Positions 8,237 through 15,121 of a stretch of 38,273 nucleotides of DNA are shown in pieces. The stretch spans positions 1 to 38,273 of the forward strand of contig NZ_BAEE01000091.1 in the NCBI RefSeq assembly GCF_000241265.1. The letters are read 5' to 3'. Source of the stretch: Gordonia araii NBRC 100433 (GTDB taxonomy: Bacteria > Actinomycetota > Actinomycetes > Mycobacteriales > Mycobacteriaceae). The translations under genes were made by a program, and so were the position numbers. Within the stretch, counting starts at the first letter, position 1. Every line of letters begins with the position of its first letter. The notes beneath the pieces are model-generated. The model saw nothing but the letters and a program-made list of their open reading frames with translations. It made no database searches and was not told the origin of the DNA.

Positions 8237-8982
8237 CGCGGCATCCGGCGCCAGATGGCGCGCGGTAACAGCCGGAAGACCAGCGTGACCGGCGCGAGCG
8301 CCCACGGGACCCAGACGACCGTCTTGCCACGACGGTCGGCGCGCACCACCGCGTCCGCCACCTGGTCGGCTGTCTTCGACATGGGTGCCGGTTTCACGCC
8401 GCTGGCCATGAGATCTTTCGTCATCGCGCCGATTACGAAACCCGAACGCACCAGCAGCAGGCGGACTCCGCTGCCGTGCAGCGCGTCGGTCAGGCCGGAG
8501 GCGAATCCGTCGAGTCCCGCCTTCGTCGAGCCGTACACGTAGTTGGCGCGCCGTACGCGCTGCCCGGCGATCGACGAGAAGGCGATGATCGTGCCGCTGC
8601 CCTGCGCACGCAACGCATTCGCCAGCAGCGTGATCACCGAGATCTGGGCGAGATAGTCGGTGTGCGCGATCTGCAGGGCGTGCTTGACGTCGGTTTCGGC
8701 GCGCGCGGCGTCGCCGAGAATGCCGAAGGCGACGATCGCCGTATCTACCGGGCCCCGCGCGACCAACTCGGCGACGAGGGCCGGGTGCGAATCGGTGTCG
8801 TCGGCGTCGAACTCGACACAGGACACGTTCGCGGCACCCGCCTCCCGCAGCGCCTCGACCTGGTCGTCGAGATCGGCCGACCGCCGCGCCGCGAGCACCA
8901 CGTCTTTCCCGGCGGCCATGCGCACGGCCACCGCCAGCCCGATCTCGCTGCGTCCGCCGAACAAGAGGATGGATCCAGTCAC
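8233..8982 (-). CDS. SDR-family oxidoreductase, DprE2-like, first gene of the cobLMK operon
   Basis: Short-chain dehydrogenase/reductase of about 249 residues with a nucleotide-binding [13 protein letters not shown] loop, catalytic YGSTK (Y-x3-K) and IIAFSSIAG. Its sequence resembles the decaprenylphosphoryl-ketoarabinose reductase DprE2 family, for example [14 protein letters not shown] and [17 protein letters not shown], but no dprE1 is nearby. In M. tuberculosis, as I recall, an SDR (Rv2073c) holds the same place upstream of cobL. A role in corrinoid metabolism is suggested only by this linkage. The GTG at 8982 is preferred because GATACT ends 7 nt upstream; an ATG at 9003 would add seven residues. 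Confidence 0.85.
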   Translation of the reverse strand: MTGSILLFGGRSEIGLAVAVRMAAGKDVVLAARRSADLDDQVEALREAGAANVSCVEFDADDTDSHPALVAELVARGPVDTAIVAFGILGDAARAETDVKHALQIAHTDYLAQISVITLLANALRAQGSGTIIAFSSIAGQRVRRANYVYGSTKAGLDGFASGLTDALHGSGVRLLLVRSGFVIGAMTKDLMASGVKPAPMSKTADQVADAVVRADRRGKTVVWVPWALAPVTLVFRLLPRAIWRRMPR

Positions 8983-8989
8983 GGCAGCC

Positions 8990-9028
8990 AGTATCCCATT
9001 CACGCGCGTCGGAGCCCGGGACTACCGT
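8990..9028. promoter_or_regulatory. Divergent leaderless promoters for the SDR-cobLMK operon and the PPOX gene
   Basis: On the minus strand GATACT (8990-8995) ends 7 nt before the SDR GTG at 8982. On the plus strand TACCGT (9023-9028) ends 7 nt before the PPOX GTG at 9036. Both fit an actinobacterial -10 at leaderless spacing, and neither start has a good Shine-Dalgarno sequence. The two -10 elements are 27 bp apart, so their upstream halves share DNA. Function is inferred. Confidence 0.55.
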
Positions 9029-9035
9029 GGGCGGA

Positions 9036-9455
9036 GTGAGCGGACCCGATGATCTGACCGACGACGCATTGACCTTCCTGACCGAGCGCCACCTGGCGAC
9101 CCTGGCGACCACACGGACCGACGGTTCGCCGCATGTGGTCGCGGTCGGATTCACCTACGACCCCGACGAGCAGCTGGTGCGCATCATCACCCGCGACGGC
9201 AGCCAGAAGGTCCGCAACGCCGATCGTGGCGGTCGTGCGGCCGTCACACACGTCGACGGGCCGCGCTGGCTGACCCTGGAAGGTCCGGTGCGCGTGTCGC
9301 GCGTGCCCGAGCGCATCCGCGAGGCTGAGCGGCGTTACGGACTGCGGTATCGCGTACCGCAGCCGAATCCGCGACGAGTCGTCATCGAGATCCCGGTCGA
9401 CCGGGTGATGGGTTCGGCCGTTTTGCTCGGCCGTCCAGTCCCGGTCCGGGACTAG
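9036..9455 (+). CDS. PPOX-fold F420/flavin-dependent oxidoreductase, Rv2074-like
   Basis: A 139-residue split-barrel protein of the pyridoxamine 5'-phosphate oxidase-like class. Seen features are [20 protein letters not shown] near the N-terminus, a [20 protein letters not shown] strand pair, and [11 protein letters not shown], all typical of F420- or flavin-binding PPOX proteins. In M. tuberculosis the gene at this place, Rv2074, is reported as an F420-dependent biliverdin reductase. The same neighbours (SDR and cobLMK) here support orthology, but the substrate is not proven by sequence. The GTG at 9036 is favoured over the GTG at 9027 because TACCGT ends 7 nt upstream of it. Confidence 0.88.
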   Translation: MSGPDDLTDDALTFLTERHLATLATTRTDGSPHVVAVGFTYDPDEQLVRIITRDGSQKVRNADRGGRAAVTHVDGPRWLTLEGPVRVSRVPERIREAERRYGLRYRVPQPNPRRVVIEIPVDRVMGSAVLLGRPVPVRD

Positions 9456-9458
9456 GGT
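9453..9458 (+). promoter_or_regulatory. -10 hexamer for the M24 peptidase, overlapping the PPOX stop codon
   Basis: TAGGGT contains the TAG stop of the PPOX gene and ends 6 nt before the ATG at 9465. The spacing suits a leaderless start, so the peptidase may be transcribed separately although it lies only 9 bp downstream. Inferred from sequence only. Confidence 0.45.
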
Positions 9459-9464
9459 GGCGCC

Positions 9465-10586
9465 ATGGCTTCTCGCTTCCCGTCCCCCGTCTACGAGCGC
9501 CGGATCGCTCGCGCGGCCGAGCTGGCCGCCGCGGCCGGCGTCGCGGGGCTCGTCATCACCCCAGGCCCCGACCTGGCGTACCTCATCGGTTCCGACGCCC
9601 AGACCTTCGAGCGGCTCAGCGCACTAGTCATTCCAGCTACGGGAGCTCCTCGGCTCGTGACGCCGCGTCTGGAGGTCGCGACCTTCGCCGCGTCGGCGGC
9701 CGGTGATCTGGGCGTCGGGTTCGCCCCGTGGGTCGACGGTGAGGATCCGTACGTGCTGGCGCTCGCGGGACTGCCGTCGAATCCGGTTGTAGCGGTGTCG
9801 GATTCGATGTCGGCCGGGCATCTCGTGCCGTTGATGTCGGCGACGGGTACCGCCCCGATGCTGGCAACGGACATCTTGCGAGACCTGCGCATGATCAAGG
9901 ACGACGACGAGATCGCGGCGCTGCGCCGGGCGGGCGCGGCGATCGATCGCGTCCACGCCCGGATGGGTGAATGGCTGCGGCCCGGACGCACGGAGGCGGC
10001 CGTCGCCGCCGACATCGCCGACGCGCTGATCGCCGAGGGACATACCGTTGCGGCCTTCGTCATCGTCGGCTCGGGTCCCAACGGCGCCGACCCGCATCAT
10101 GAGCATTCCGACCGCGAGATCACCGCCGACGATATCGTCGTCATCGACATCGGGGGCCCGGTCGATCCCGGCTACAACTCGGATTGCACCCGCACCTACT
10201 GCTTCGCCGCGCCTCCTGCCGACGTCGCGCGTGCCTACGCCGAACTTGAGGCGGCGCAGGCGAAAGCCGTTGCCGCCGTGCGTCCCGGGGTGTCTGCGGA
10301 ATCCGTCGACGCCGCCGCTCGCGACAGTCTGGCCGCCGCCGGGCTCGCCGATCGGTTCATCCACCGCACCGGCCACGGCATCGGGCTGTCGGTACACGAG
10401 GAGCCTTTCATCGTCGCCGGCAACGACCTGCTCCTGCGACCCGGCATGGCGTTCAGCGTCGAACCCGGCGTCTATTTCGACGGCCAGTGGGGTGCACGCA
10501 TCGAGGACATCGTGATCGTGACCGACGACGGCTGCGAACAGCTCAACAAGCGCAGCCGCGCTCTGACGGTACTGCCCGCGCAGTGA
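9465..10586 (+). CDS. M24B metallopeptidase (Xaa-Pro aminopeptidase/dipeptidase, PepQ/PepE type)
   Basis: Cytosolic 'pita-bread' metallopeptidase that probably releases residues ahead of proline. The 373-residue protein has an N-terminal creatinase-like domain (to about residue 135) and a catalytic domain carrying all five expected metal ligands: D228 in VVIDIGGPVD, D240 in NSDCTRTY, H304 in GHGIGLSVHEEP, E333 in FSVEPGVY and E347 in ARIEDIVIV. A full ligand set implies an active enzyme. The exact specificity (Xaa-Pro aminopeptidase or prolidase) cannot be read from sequence. It starts at ATG 9465 behind a leaderless-type -10 and is followed 14 bp later by a lipoprotein gene. Confidence 0.93.
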   Translation: MASRFPSPVYERRIARAAELAAAAGVAGLVITPGPDLAYLIGSDAQTFERLSALVIPATGAPRLVTPRLEVATFAASAAGDLGVGFAPWVDGEDPYVLALAGLPSNPVVAVSDSMSAGHLVPLMSATGTAPMLATDILRDLRMIKDDDEIAALRRAGAAIDRVHARMGEWLRPGRTEAAVAADIADALIAEGHTVAAFVIVGSGPNGADPHHEHSDREITADDIVVIDIGGPVDPGYNSDCTRTYCFAAPPADVARAYAELEAAQAKAVAAVRPGVSAESVDAAARDSLAAAGLADRFIHRTGHGIGLSVHEEPFIVAGNDLLLRPGMAFSVEPGVYFDGQWGARIEDIVIVTDDGCEQLNKRSRALTVLPAQ

Positions 10587-10600
10587 AGGAGAGTACGCAG

Positions 10601-11248
10601 ATGAATCCACCGGTGTCGCGTTTGGCGGTCGCGCTCGTACCGCTTGTCGCGTTGTGCGTCTCCTCGTGCGGCCGCATCGTTTTCGGCGACGCCGAGCCCG
10701 ACTCGCGGGTCACGGTGACGACGACCGTCACTCCATCCTCGCCGCCGACGGAGACCACGACAACCGAACCCGAAACGACGACACCACCGCCGGTCACCGC
10801 CGTCCCACCGGACGGGCCCGGTGCCTACAGTGCCGTCGATGCGTCGCGATTCGCGATGTCCTCGCCGACCTCGGTCGCGACCTATGCATTCAGCGTGCCC
10901 AGCGGCAATATCGCCTGCTTCGCCGGGTCGGAGTTCATCTGCGAGATCCACGACGGCCCGAACGAATCTCCGACCGAATCGCGGTGCGGGATTTACGGTG
11001 ACGACGCCGAGCAGCGCGTTCGGATCGTCGGCTGGTTCAGTTACGACAAGCCTCCGTGCTCGACGATCCTGCAGGGCACCTGGCGAGATCCCGGTGCGGT
11101 TCTCAATTACGGGGAGTCCGTGCAGATCTCGGTGCCGGGCGCCGATTTCACCTGCTACTCGTCGTCGGAGGCGCTGTACTGCACCGGCCCGCAGAGCTAC
11201 GGATTCAAACTCTCGCGCACCGAGTTCGCGCGATACCGTTTGGCCTAG
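10601..11248 (+). CDS. Secreted lipoprotein with Thr-rich linker, function unknown
   Basis: A 215-residue precursor with an N-terminal hydrophobic signal and lipobox V-S-S-C ending at C23, so it should be acylated and anchored outside the cytoplasmic membrane. Residues about 30-70 are a Thr/Pro/Glu-rich flexible linker. The remaining 140 residues form a small domain with cysteines spaced as probable disulfides: NIACFAGSEFICEI, then SRCGIY, then KPPCSTIL, then DFTCYSSSEALYC. I do not recognise the domain; similar small extracytoplasmic domains are common in Mycobacteriales. The ATG at 10601 is supported by AAGGAGAG about 8 nt upstream, and the -12 to -1 region overlaps no other gene. Confidence 0.8.
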   Translation: MNPPVSRLAVALVPLVALCVSSCGRIVFGDAEPDSRVTVTTTVTPSSPPTETTTTEPETTTPPPVTAVPPDGPGAYSAVDASRFAMSSPTSVATYAFSVPSGNIACFAGSEFICEIHDGPNESPTESRCGIYGDDAEQRVRIVGWFSYDKPPCSTILQGTWRDPGAVLNYGESVQISVPGADFTCYSSSEALYCTGPQSYGFKLSRTEFARYRLA

Positions 11249-11273
11249 GGATCGGTCTGAGAGGAGTGACGCC

Positions 11274-11906
11274 GTGAACGGGCCAGCGCGTTCCAAGATG
11301 CTCAGCAACAGCAAAGCGGATCGATGCGTCGCGGTCATGGCGGCGCTCATGGCGCCGGGTGAGCAGCTGCTGGCCCTCGCCGACGTCACCTCCGTCACGC
11401 CGCAGTCGATCGGGCTGGCCGTGACCGATCGGCGGCTCGTCGCCGTGCCGAAGACGCCCAAGCATCCGATCGAGCTTCAGGCGCACCGTGGCCAGCTGCG
11501 AGGTGTTCGCCTCGACAAGCGACTCGTCTTCACCTATCTGATCGGTATCACCGACACGGACGAGATCGAGTTCGGCATCGCGCTTCAGGAAGATCGCAAT
11601 TTCCTCCAGCCGTTCCTGGACCAATTCCTCGCCGCCTCTTCCGCAGGTCAAGCGCCTCGCGAACCCATTGATGGTCGAGTGAATCCCGAGCTCGCGAGGG
11701 ATTCGTATCGAGACCCACGCGAGCCGACGGCCCAAGCCTCCAGCGGCATCAGCCTGGTGAAGAACTCGCCGCAGCAGGCATCAGCAACCGACGACAAGTC
11801 GACGATCGCCGACGAGCTGGTGAAGTTGGCTGACCTGCACCAGCGCGGCCTGCTCACCGACGAGGAGTTTCAGACGGCCAAGGCCGCGGTCATCAACGGC
11901 CGATGA
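11274..11906 (+). CDS. PH-like domain plus SHOCT domain protein with a repeat-derived linker
   Basis: The 210-residue protein has an N-terminal region that resembles a bacterial PH-like (YokE-type) domain, with IGLAVTDRRLVAV near residue 50. It ends in a SHOCT motif, IADELVKLADLHQRGLLTDE, which is a short C-terminal oligomerisation motif. Between them is a linker of about 40 residues. Bases 11673-11715, residues about 134-148, are a copy of the dispersed GGTCTCGATAC...CACTCGACC repeat read in frame, so part of this linker was apparently gained by repeat insertion. GTG at 11274 has GAGGAG 7 nt upstream. No enzymatic role is evident. It converges on the SRPBCC gene with only 3 bp between stop codons. 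Confidence 0.75.
   Translation: MNGPARSKMLSNSKADRCVAVMAALMAPGEQLLALADVTSVTPQSIGLAVTDRRLVAVPKTPKHPIELQAHRGQLRGVRLDKRLVFTYLIGITDTDEIEFGIALQEDRNFLQPFLDQFLAASSAGQAPREPIDGRVNPELARDSYRDPREPTAQASSGISLVKNSPQQASATDDKSTIADELVKLADLHQRGLLTDEEFQTAKAAVINGR
11673..11715 (-). repeat. Dispersed palindromic repeat inside a coding sequence
   Basis: On the minus strand this reads GGTCTCGATAC, GAATCCC, a 10-nt loop, GGGATTC, then ACTCGACC. These are the same ends as the copies at 3131 and 34399, with a perfect 7-bp internal stem. It lies inside the PH/SHOCT gene and adds codons without breaking the frame. Confidence 0.8.
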
Positions 11907-11909
11907 CCG

Positions 11910-12320
11910 TCAGCGGCTCCGCAACGCCGCCTCCAAGCGGTCCAGCACGCCTCGCCAATGCTCGAGCAGCTCGGCACGTTCGTCCGCACTCGCCAACCGT
12001 TCCTGGTGGATGGCGACCGTCGTTCCCGACGCCGCTTGTCGAAGAGTGATCTGGAGCGTCGAGTCATGACCCCACCCCGACGGCTGCCATGTCAGCCGCA
12101 ATCGCAGCTCTTCGTGCCGGCTGCGCAGCTCCCCGACCGTGCCGTCGACCGTCTCATACGCGTCTCCGACATCGCCGAGTTGCGTTTCGCCGAGCCATAT
12201 CGGTAGTCCCGGCCCGACCAGGAAGCCCCAGACCTCCGTCGCGTCAAAGGGCATGGTCCGACGCACACCCATCTGCCAACCGACATCCTTCGTCAATCCC
12301 ACTTGCACACTTTTCGTCAT
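11910..12320 (-). CDS. SRPBCC (START/AHSA1-like) domain protein
   Basis: A 136-residue single-domain protein resembling the AHSA1-like branch of the SRPBCC hydrophobic-pocket fold. Clues are an N-terminal MPFDATEVWGFLVG segment, a central strand pair ELRLRLTWQP and STLQITLRQAASGTTVAIHQ, and a long C-terminal helix ending HWRGVLDRLEAAL. No ligand can be deduced. The ATG at 12320 is chosen because the 21-bp gap to the divergent CGNR start is a palindrome that would otherwise be coding. The gene is divergent from, and probably co-regulated with, the CGNR regulator. Its 3' end abuts the PH/SHOCT gene. Confidence 0.85.
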   Translation of the reverse strand: MTKSVQVGLTKDVGWQMGVRRTMPFDATEVWGFLVGPGLPIWLGETQLGDVGDAYETVDGTVGELRSRHEELRLRLTWQPSGWGHDSTLQITLRQAASGTTVAIHQERLASADERAELLEHWRGVLDRLEAALRSR

Positions 12321-12341
12321 GTAACCAGTTATACTAGTTAC
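12321..12341. promoter_or_regulatory. 21-bp palindromic operator with overlapping divergent promoters
   Basis: The entire space between the two start codons is a palindrome with 9-bp arms, gtaaccagt and actagttac, separated by tat; 8 of 9 arm positions pair. On the plus strand TATACT (12330-12335) ends 6 nt before the CGNR ATG. On the minus strand TATAAC lies 7 nt before the SRPBCC ATG. Both transcripts would be leaderless, and a dimeric repressor bound here would block both. The CGNR protein is the natural candidate for this site. The palindrome is seen directly; the regulatory role is inferred. Confidence 0.7.
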
Positions 12342-12908
12342 ATGATGACCGGTCAATGGTTTACCTCGCCCGACGGCGTTCGCTGGTTCTTCGACTCCGG
12401 ATCACTCGCTCTGGATTTCGGATACACCGGCGACTATGGATACGACGTGTCCGAGTGGGAGTCGTTGCCCGATCCGCCTGCGCTCGACGCCTGGCTGACC
12501 GAGCGTTTCGGCCGCTTGGCATCGGTTCCGACGGCGGCGGACTTCGACAGAGCGCTCGCGCTACGCTCGGCCGTCTGGGCCATCGCCGGTTCCCTCGCCG
12601 ACGGACAGCCGGCAGCACCAACGGCCGTCGACGTCGTCAACGAGATCGCCGCGCTGCCGGGTCCGATCCCGCACCTGGCCGGCGGGACTACACCCCCGCC
12701 CCAGCTCGCTGTTCCGACCGCACTCTCGGCCATCGCTCGCGACGCCATCGCCGTGTTCGGCGGCGATCCGGCCAGAATTCGGCGCTGTGGTGCCGACGAC
12801 TGTGCGCTGATCTTCTACGACGGCTCGCGCCCGGGTTCCCGGCGCTGGTGTTCGATGCGTCGTTGCGGCAACCGCGCAAAAGTCCGCAACCACCGAAGCC
12901 GCGACTAA
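12342..12908 (+). CDS. CGNR zinc-finger transcriptional regulator (ABATE-CGNR family)
   Basis: A 188-residue probable transcription factor. The N-terminal part, with a conserved Asp in DSGSLALDFGYTG and a helical region ALRSAVWAIA, matches the ABATE-type sensory domain that precedes CGNR fingers. The C-terminus has the zinc ligands C-x4-C in RRCGADDC and C-x4-C in WCSMRRCGNR, with the family-naming CGNR motif followed by a basic tail (KVRNHRSR). Start is ATG at 12342, or the next codon at 12345. It faces the SRPBCC gene across a 21-bp palindrome and probably regulates itself and that gene. The ligand is unknown. Confidence 0.9.
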   Translation: MMTGQWFTSPDGVRWFFDSGSLALDFGYTGDYGYDVSEWESLPDPPALDAWLTERFGRLASVPTAADFDRALALRSAVWAIAGSLADGQPAAPTAVDVVNEIAALPGPIPHLAGGTTPPPQLAVPTALSAIARDAIAVFGGDPARIRRCGADDCALIFYDGSRPGSRRWCSMRRCGNRAKVRNHRSRD

Positions 12909-12926
12909 CCAGGCGCCCGCCCTTCC

Positions 12927-13102
12927 GCCGAGTGGGCACCTCACCCACGCCGACTGGGCACCCGACCTGCGCCCAGTGGGCACCTGACCTGCGCCCAGTG
13001 GGCACCTCACCTGCGCCCAGTGGGCACCTGACCTGCGCCCAGTGGGCACCTCACCTGCGCCCAGTGGGCAGTCGACCTGTACCGAGTGGACGCCGAGCAG
13101 GT
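12927..13102 (+). repeat. 22-bp tandem repeat array, left arm (seven units plus a decayed eighth)
   Basis: Units begin at 12927, 12949, 12971, 12993, 13015, 13037 and 13059, an exact 22-bp period, with a degenerate unit from 13081. The core is GCCCAGTGGGCACCT followed by SACCTGC; the first two units have GCCGAGTGGG or GCCGACTGGG instead. Central units alternate cacctgacc and cacctcacc. There are no spacers, so this is not a CRISPR array. The stretch 12909-13342 holds no credible gene; the long frames across it are repeat artefacts. Confidence 0.9.
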
Positions 13103-13230
13103 CGGCGTCCGACGAGTTCGTCGGTGTCTCCAGTCACGGTCGACCACCTTCTCCACTGCCGAGTGGTTCGATTCCCGACGAGCCATTCCCACTTTCGGCG
13201 CTGGTCTTCGACGCCAAACGGCCCCATCAG

Positions 13231-13340
13231 CTGCCCAGTCGGCGTAGGTGAGCTGCCCACTCGGCGAGGTTGGGGTGCCCACTCGGCGGGGGTGAGGTGC
13301 CCACTCGGCGCAGGTGAGGTGCCCACTCGGCGTCGGGGCG
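13231..13340 (-). repeat. 22-bp tandem repeat array, right arm in inverted orientation (five units)
   Basis: Units begin at 13231, 13253, 13275, 13297 and 13319, again with a 22-bp period. Read on the minus strand they give the same core, GCCGAGTGGGCACC, as the left arm. With 128 bp of ordinary-looking sequence between (13103-13230), the two arms form one large imperfect inverted repeat between the CGNR gene and the end of the gene at 13343. Confidence 0.9.
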
Positions 13341-13342
13341 AT

Positions 13343-14365
13343 CTAGCCGAGCGCTGCCTGGAACTCCTCCGAGGCGTAGAACGCGGCGAAACGACGTCGC
13401 ACCAGCGGCTCCACGTGGCCTCGCTCGTGCAACCGCTCGAGTACCGGCGGGCCGAAGCGGAGGGCCTCTTCGACGAGATCCTCGCGGAACACCCCCAGTT
13501 CGCCGAGCAGCTCGCTCAACGGAGTATCGCCGTACTTCTCGAAGACATAGTCGATCGCCTGGTCGAGCAGTGTCTGCAGAAACTCGGTGTCGCGGAACTC
13601 GCGCCAGAACTCGAAGACCAGCACGACGATGTCGTCGATGTCCTCCTCGGTCACAACCTCGCGGTACACGCCGACCGAGTCTTCGCGATGATTGCGCCAG
13701 ACGTCGCGCACCGAGTCGACGAGCAGTTCTTGGGCTTCGTCCTCGTTGCTGCGCAGCACGAAGGCCGCTCCGGACCGCGTCACCTTCTCGACCGCGCTGT
13801 CGATCGCCGGGCGCGCCGGACGCACGGCGGTCCGCAGTCCTCGCGCCGCCCGGTCGCGCAGCCACGCCACGGGATCCGACGCCGGAACCTCGTCGACGGA
13901 CTCCGGATCATCGAGCACGGAGTCGACGGCTCTGGTCACCACCTCGACCGCGGTATCAATCGTCGACGGACCCTCGAAGACGCGCCGGAGCACCCGTTTG
14001 GTCACTCCCAATTCGCCTATGGCCGTTGCCAACTCGTCGAAATGCCGATCGTCGATCACGTCGGAGAGCCGGTACTCGTCGTTGACCGCGTTCCGGTACA
14101 ACAGCCGCGCGATCTCCCCGACCAGCTCCGGAATCGCCCCTTCGACGGGGATCTGGGCCGCGTACTTGCGCGCGACCGCCTTGACCGGATCCGACGAAAT
14201 CGCCTGTGCCAGCGTCAATTCATCGGCCAGGCCGAGGAAGTTGTCGACCTCGTCGACAACCGTCTTCTCGAACTCCACGGGATCGAGCAGCTTGCGGACT
14301 TCGAACGCGACATGCGCGTCGAGCAGTCGGGCGGCCAGCTCTGCGGACTCGTTCGACTTCGGCAT
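13343..14365 (-). CDS. Uncharacterised conserved-looking helical protein
   Basis: A 340-residue cytosolic protein that I do not recognise. No signal peptide or membrane segment is seen. It is rich in Glu, Asp, Arg and Leu in a pattern predicting mostly helices, for example FEVRKLLDPVEFEKTVVDEV at the N-terminus and EEDIDDIVVLVFEFWREFRD in the C-terminal third. The high acidic content and clean codon use support a real gene. The ATG at 14365 follows TACCCT (14372-14377, minus strand) by 6 nt, the leaderless arrangement seen elsewhere in the window. It lies 16 bp downstream of the membrane protein gene, so it may also be co-transcribed with it. Confidence 0.75.
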   Translation of the reverse strand: MPKSNESAELAARLLDAHVAFEVRKLLDPVEFEKTVVDEVDNFLGLADELTLAQAISSDPVKAVARKYAAQIPVEGAIPELVGEIARLLYRNAVNDEYRLSDVIDDRHFDELATAIGELGVTKRVLRRVFEGPSTIDTAVEVVTRAVDSVLDDPESVDEVPASDPVAWLRDRAARGLRTAVRPARPAIDSAVEKVTRSGAAFVLRSNEDEAQELLVDSVRDVWRNHREDSVGVYREVVTEEDIDDIVVLVFEFWREFRDTEFLQTLLDQAIDYVFEKYGDTPLSELLGELGVFREDLVEEALRFGPPVLERLHERGHVEPLVRRRFAAFYASEEFQAALG

Positions 14366-14371
14366 GGCACC

Positions 14372-14377
14372 AGGGTA
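14372..14377 (-). promoter_or_regulatory. -10 hexamer for the leaderless gene ending at 13343
   Basis: Read on the minus strand, TACCCT is followed by 6 nt and the ATG at 14365. No Shine-Dalgarno sequence fits this start. The hexamer lies in the 16-bp space after the preceding gene. Inferred only from sequence and spacing. Confidence 0.45.
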
Positions 14378-14381
14378 CGGG

Positions 14382-15110
14382 CTAGGAAACCTGCTTCACG
14401 ACGCACGACTGCTCGGCGATGTCGCAGGCCTCGCGAGCACCTTCCTGGGAGTATTCGCGCTGGGCGACGATGTACTGCCCGGGCTGCCCGAATTCCTCGC
14501 CGCGGTACACCTCCGCCGACGTCTGTTCGGCCAGCGCGACCGCGCTGTCGTAGCTGGTGAAGGATCCGAACTGTGCGTACCACCCCGTCGACGCCGTCGC
14601 GGCGTTCCCGCCGTCGTCGTCCGATCCGTACGGGCTCGACGGGTCGGTCGACCGCGACGGTGTGCTCGTGACCGTCGTCGTCGTGGTGGTCGTGACCGAC
14701 TCCGTGACGGTCACCGTCGACGTCGGCGGCCCGTCGGCATAGTTCTCCGACTTGCGTTCCTTGCTGTCGTTGACAGCCCACAGCGTGCCGCCGATGATCA
14801 CGGTGGCCAGGAAAACGGTCACACCGACGAGCGATGCGAGAACCCACGGGTGACGTGGCGGGCGGCCATCGCCGCCCTCTCCCGCCTCGGGCTCGCCGTA
14901 CTCCTCGGGCTCGCCGTAGGCGGCCGCTTCGTACGCACCCGTGTCGTACCCGCCGCCGTAGGGCGGGGCCCCGTACGCCTGCCCACCGGTGAACTGGCCG
15001 GGGTTGTAGTCGGAGTAGGCCCGCGTCCGCGGTTCCGGATCGGGCCGGTCGCCCGGCGATCGATGTCGCCCGCCGCCCTGCTGCGGGAACTGCCCGCTGT
15101 TGTAGGTCAT
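14382..15110 (-). CDS. Single-pass membrane protein with Gly/Tyr-rich N-terminus and SPOR-like C-terminus
   Basis: A 242-residue protein. Residues about 1-85 form a low-complexity Gly/Tyr/Pro/Glu-rich cytoplasmic region with repeated YGEPE-type blocks. One membrane helix follows (VLASLVGVTVFLATVIIGGT), then a Thr/Ser-rich extracytoplasmic linker containing a run of seven threonines, then a small domain starting WYAQFGSFTSYDSAVALAEQ. That last motif looks like the opening of a SPOR domain, which binds peptidoglycan, but the match is by eye and the domain is short. Two cysteines near the end (REACDIAEQSC) could form a disulfide. The ATG at 15110 has GGGGGAG 5 nt upstream. Confidence 0.75.
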   Translation of the reverse strand: MTYNSGQFPQQGGGRHRSPGDRPDPEPRTRAYSDYNPGQFTGGQAYGAPPYGGGYDTGAYEAAAYGEPEEYGEPEAGEGGDGRPPRHPWVLASLVGVTVFLATVIIGGTLWAVNDSKERKSENYADGPPTSTVTVTESVTTTTTTTVTSTPSRSTDPSSPYGSDDDGGNAATASTGWYAQFGSFTSYDSAVALAEQTSAEVYRGEEFGQPGQYIVAQREYSQEGAREACDIAEQSCVVKQVS

Positions 15111-15121
15111 GGTCTCCCCCT

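Noticed and set aside
6986..9154. A 722-codon version of cobL with a 300-residue N-terminal extension
   Set aside because: The extension is an out-of-frame reading of the SDR gene; the CobL domain starts right at the ATG overlapping the SDR stop.
10472..11461. A 329-codon minus-strand frame opposite the lipoprotein and PH/SHOCT genes
   Set aside because: Both plus-strand genes have strong Shine-Dalgarno sites and recognisable domains; the opposite frame is Arg/Gly-rich with no domain.
12927..13340. CRISPR array
   Set aside because: Units are directly adjacent with a 22-bp period, there are no unique spacers, and no cas genes are present.
12356..14560. A long plus-strand reading frame of 734 codons across the repeat array and the opposite strand of two genes
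   Set aside because: It reads the CGNR gene out of frame, then the 22-bp repeats, then the complement of a well-formed minus-strand gene; composition is Arg/Pro-rich and no domain is seen.
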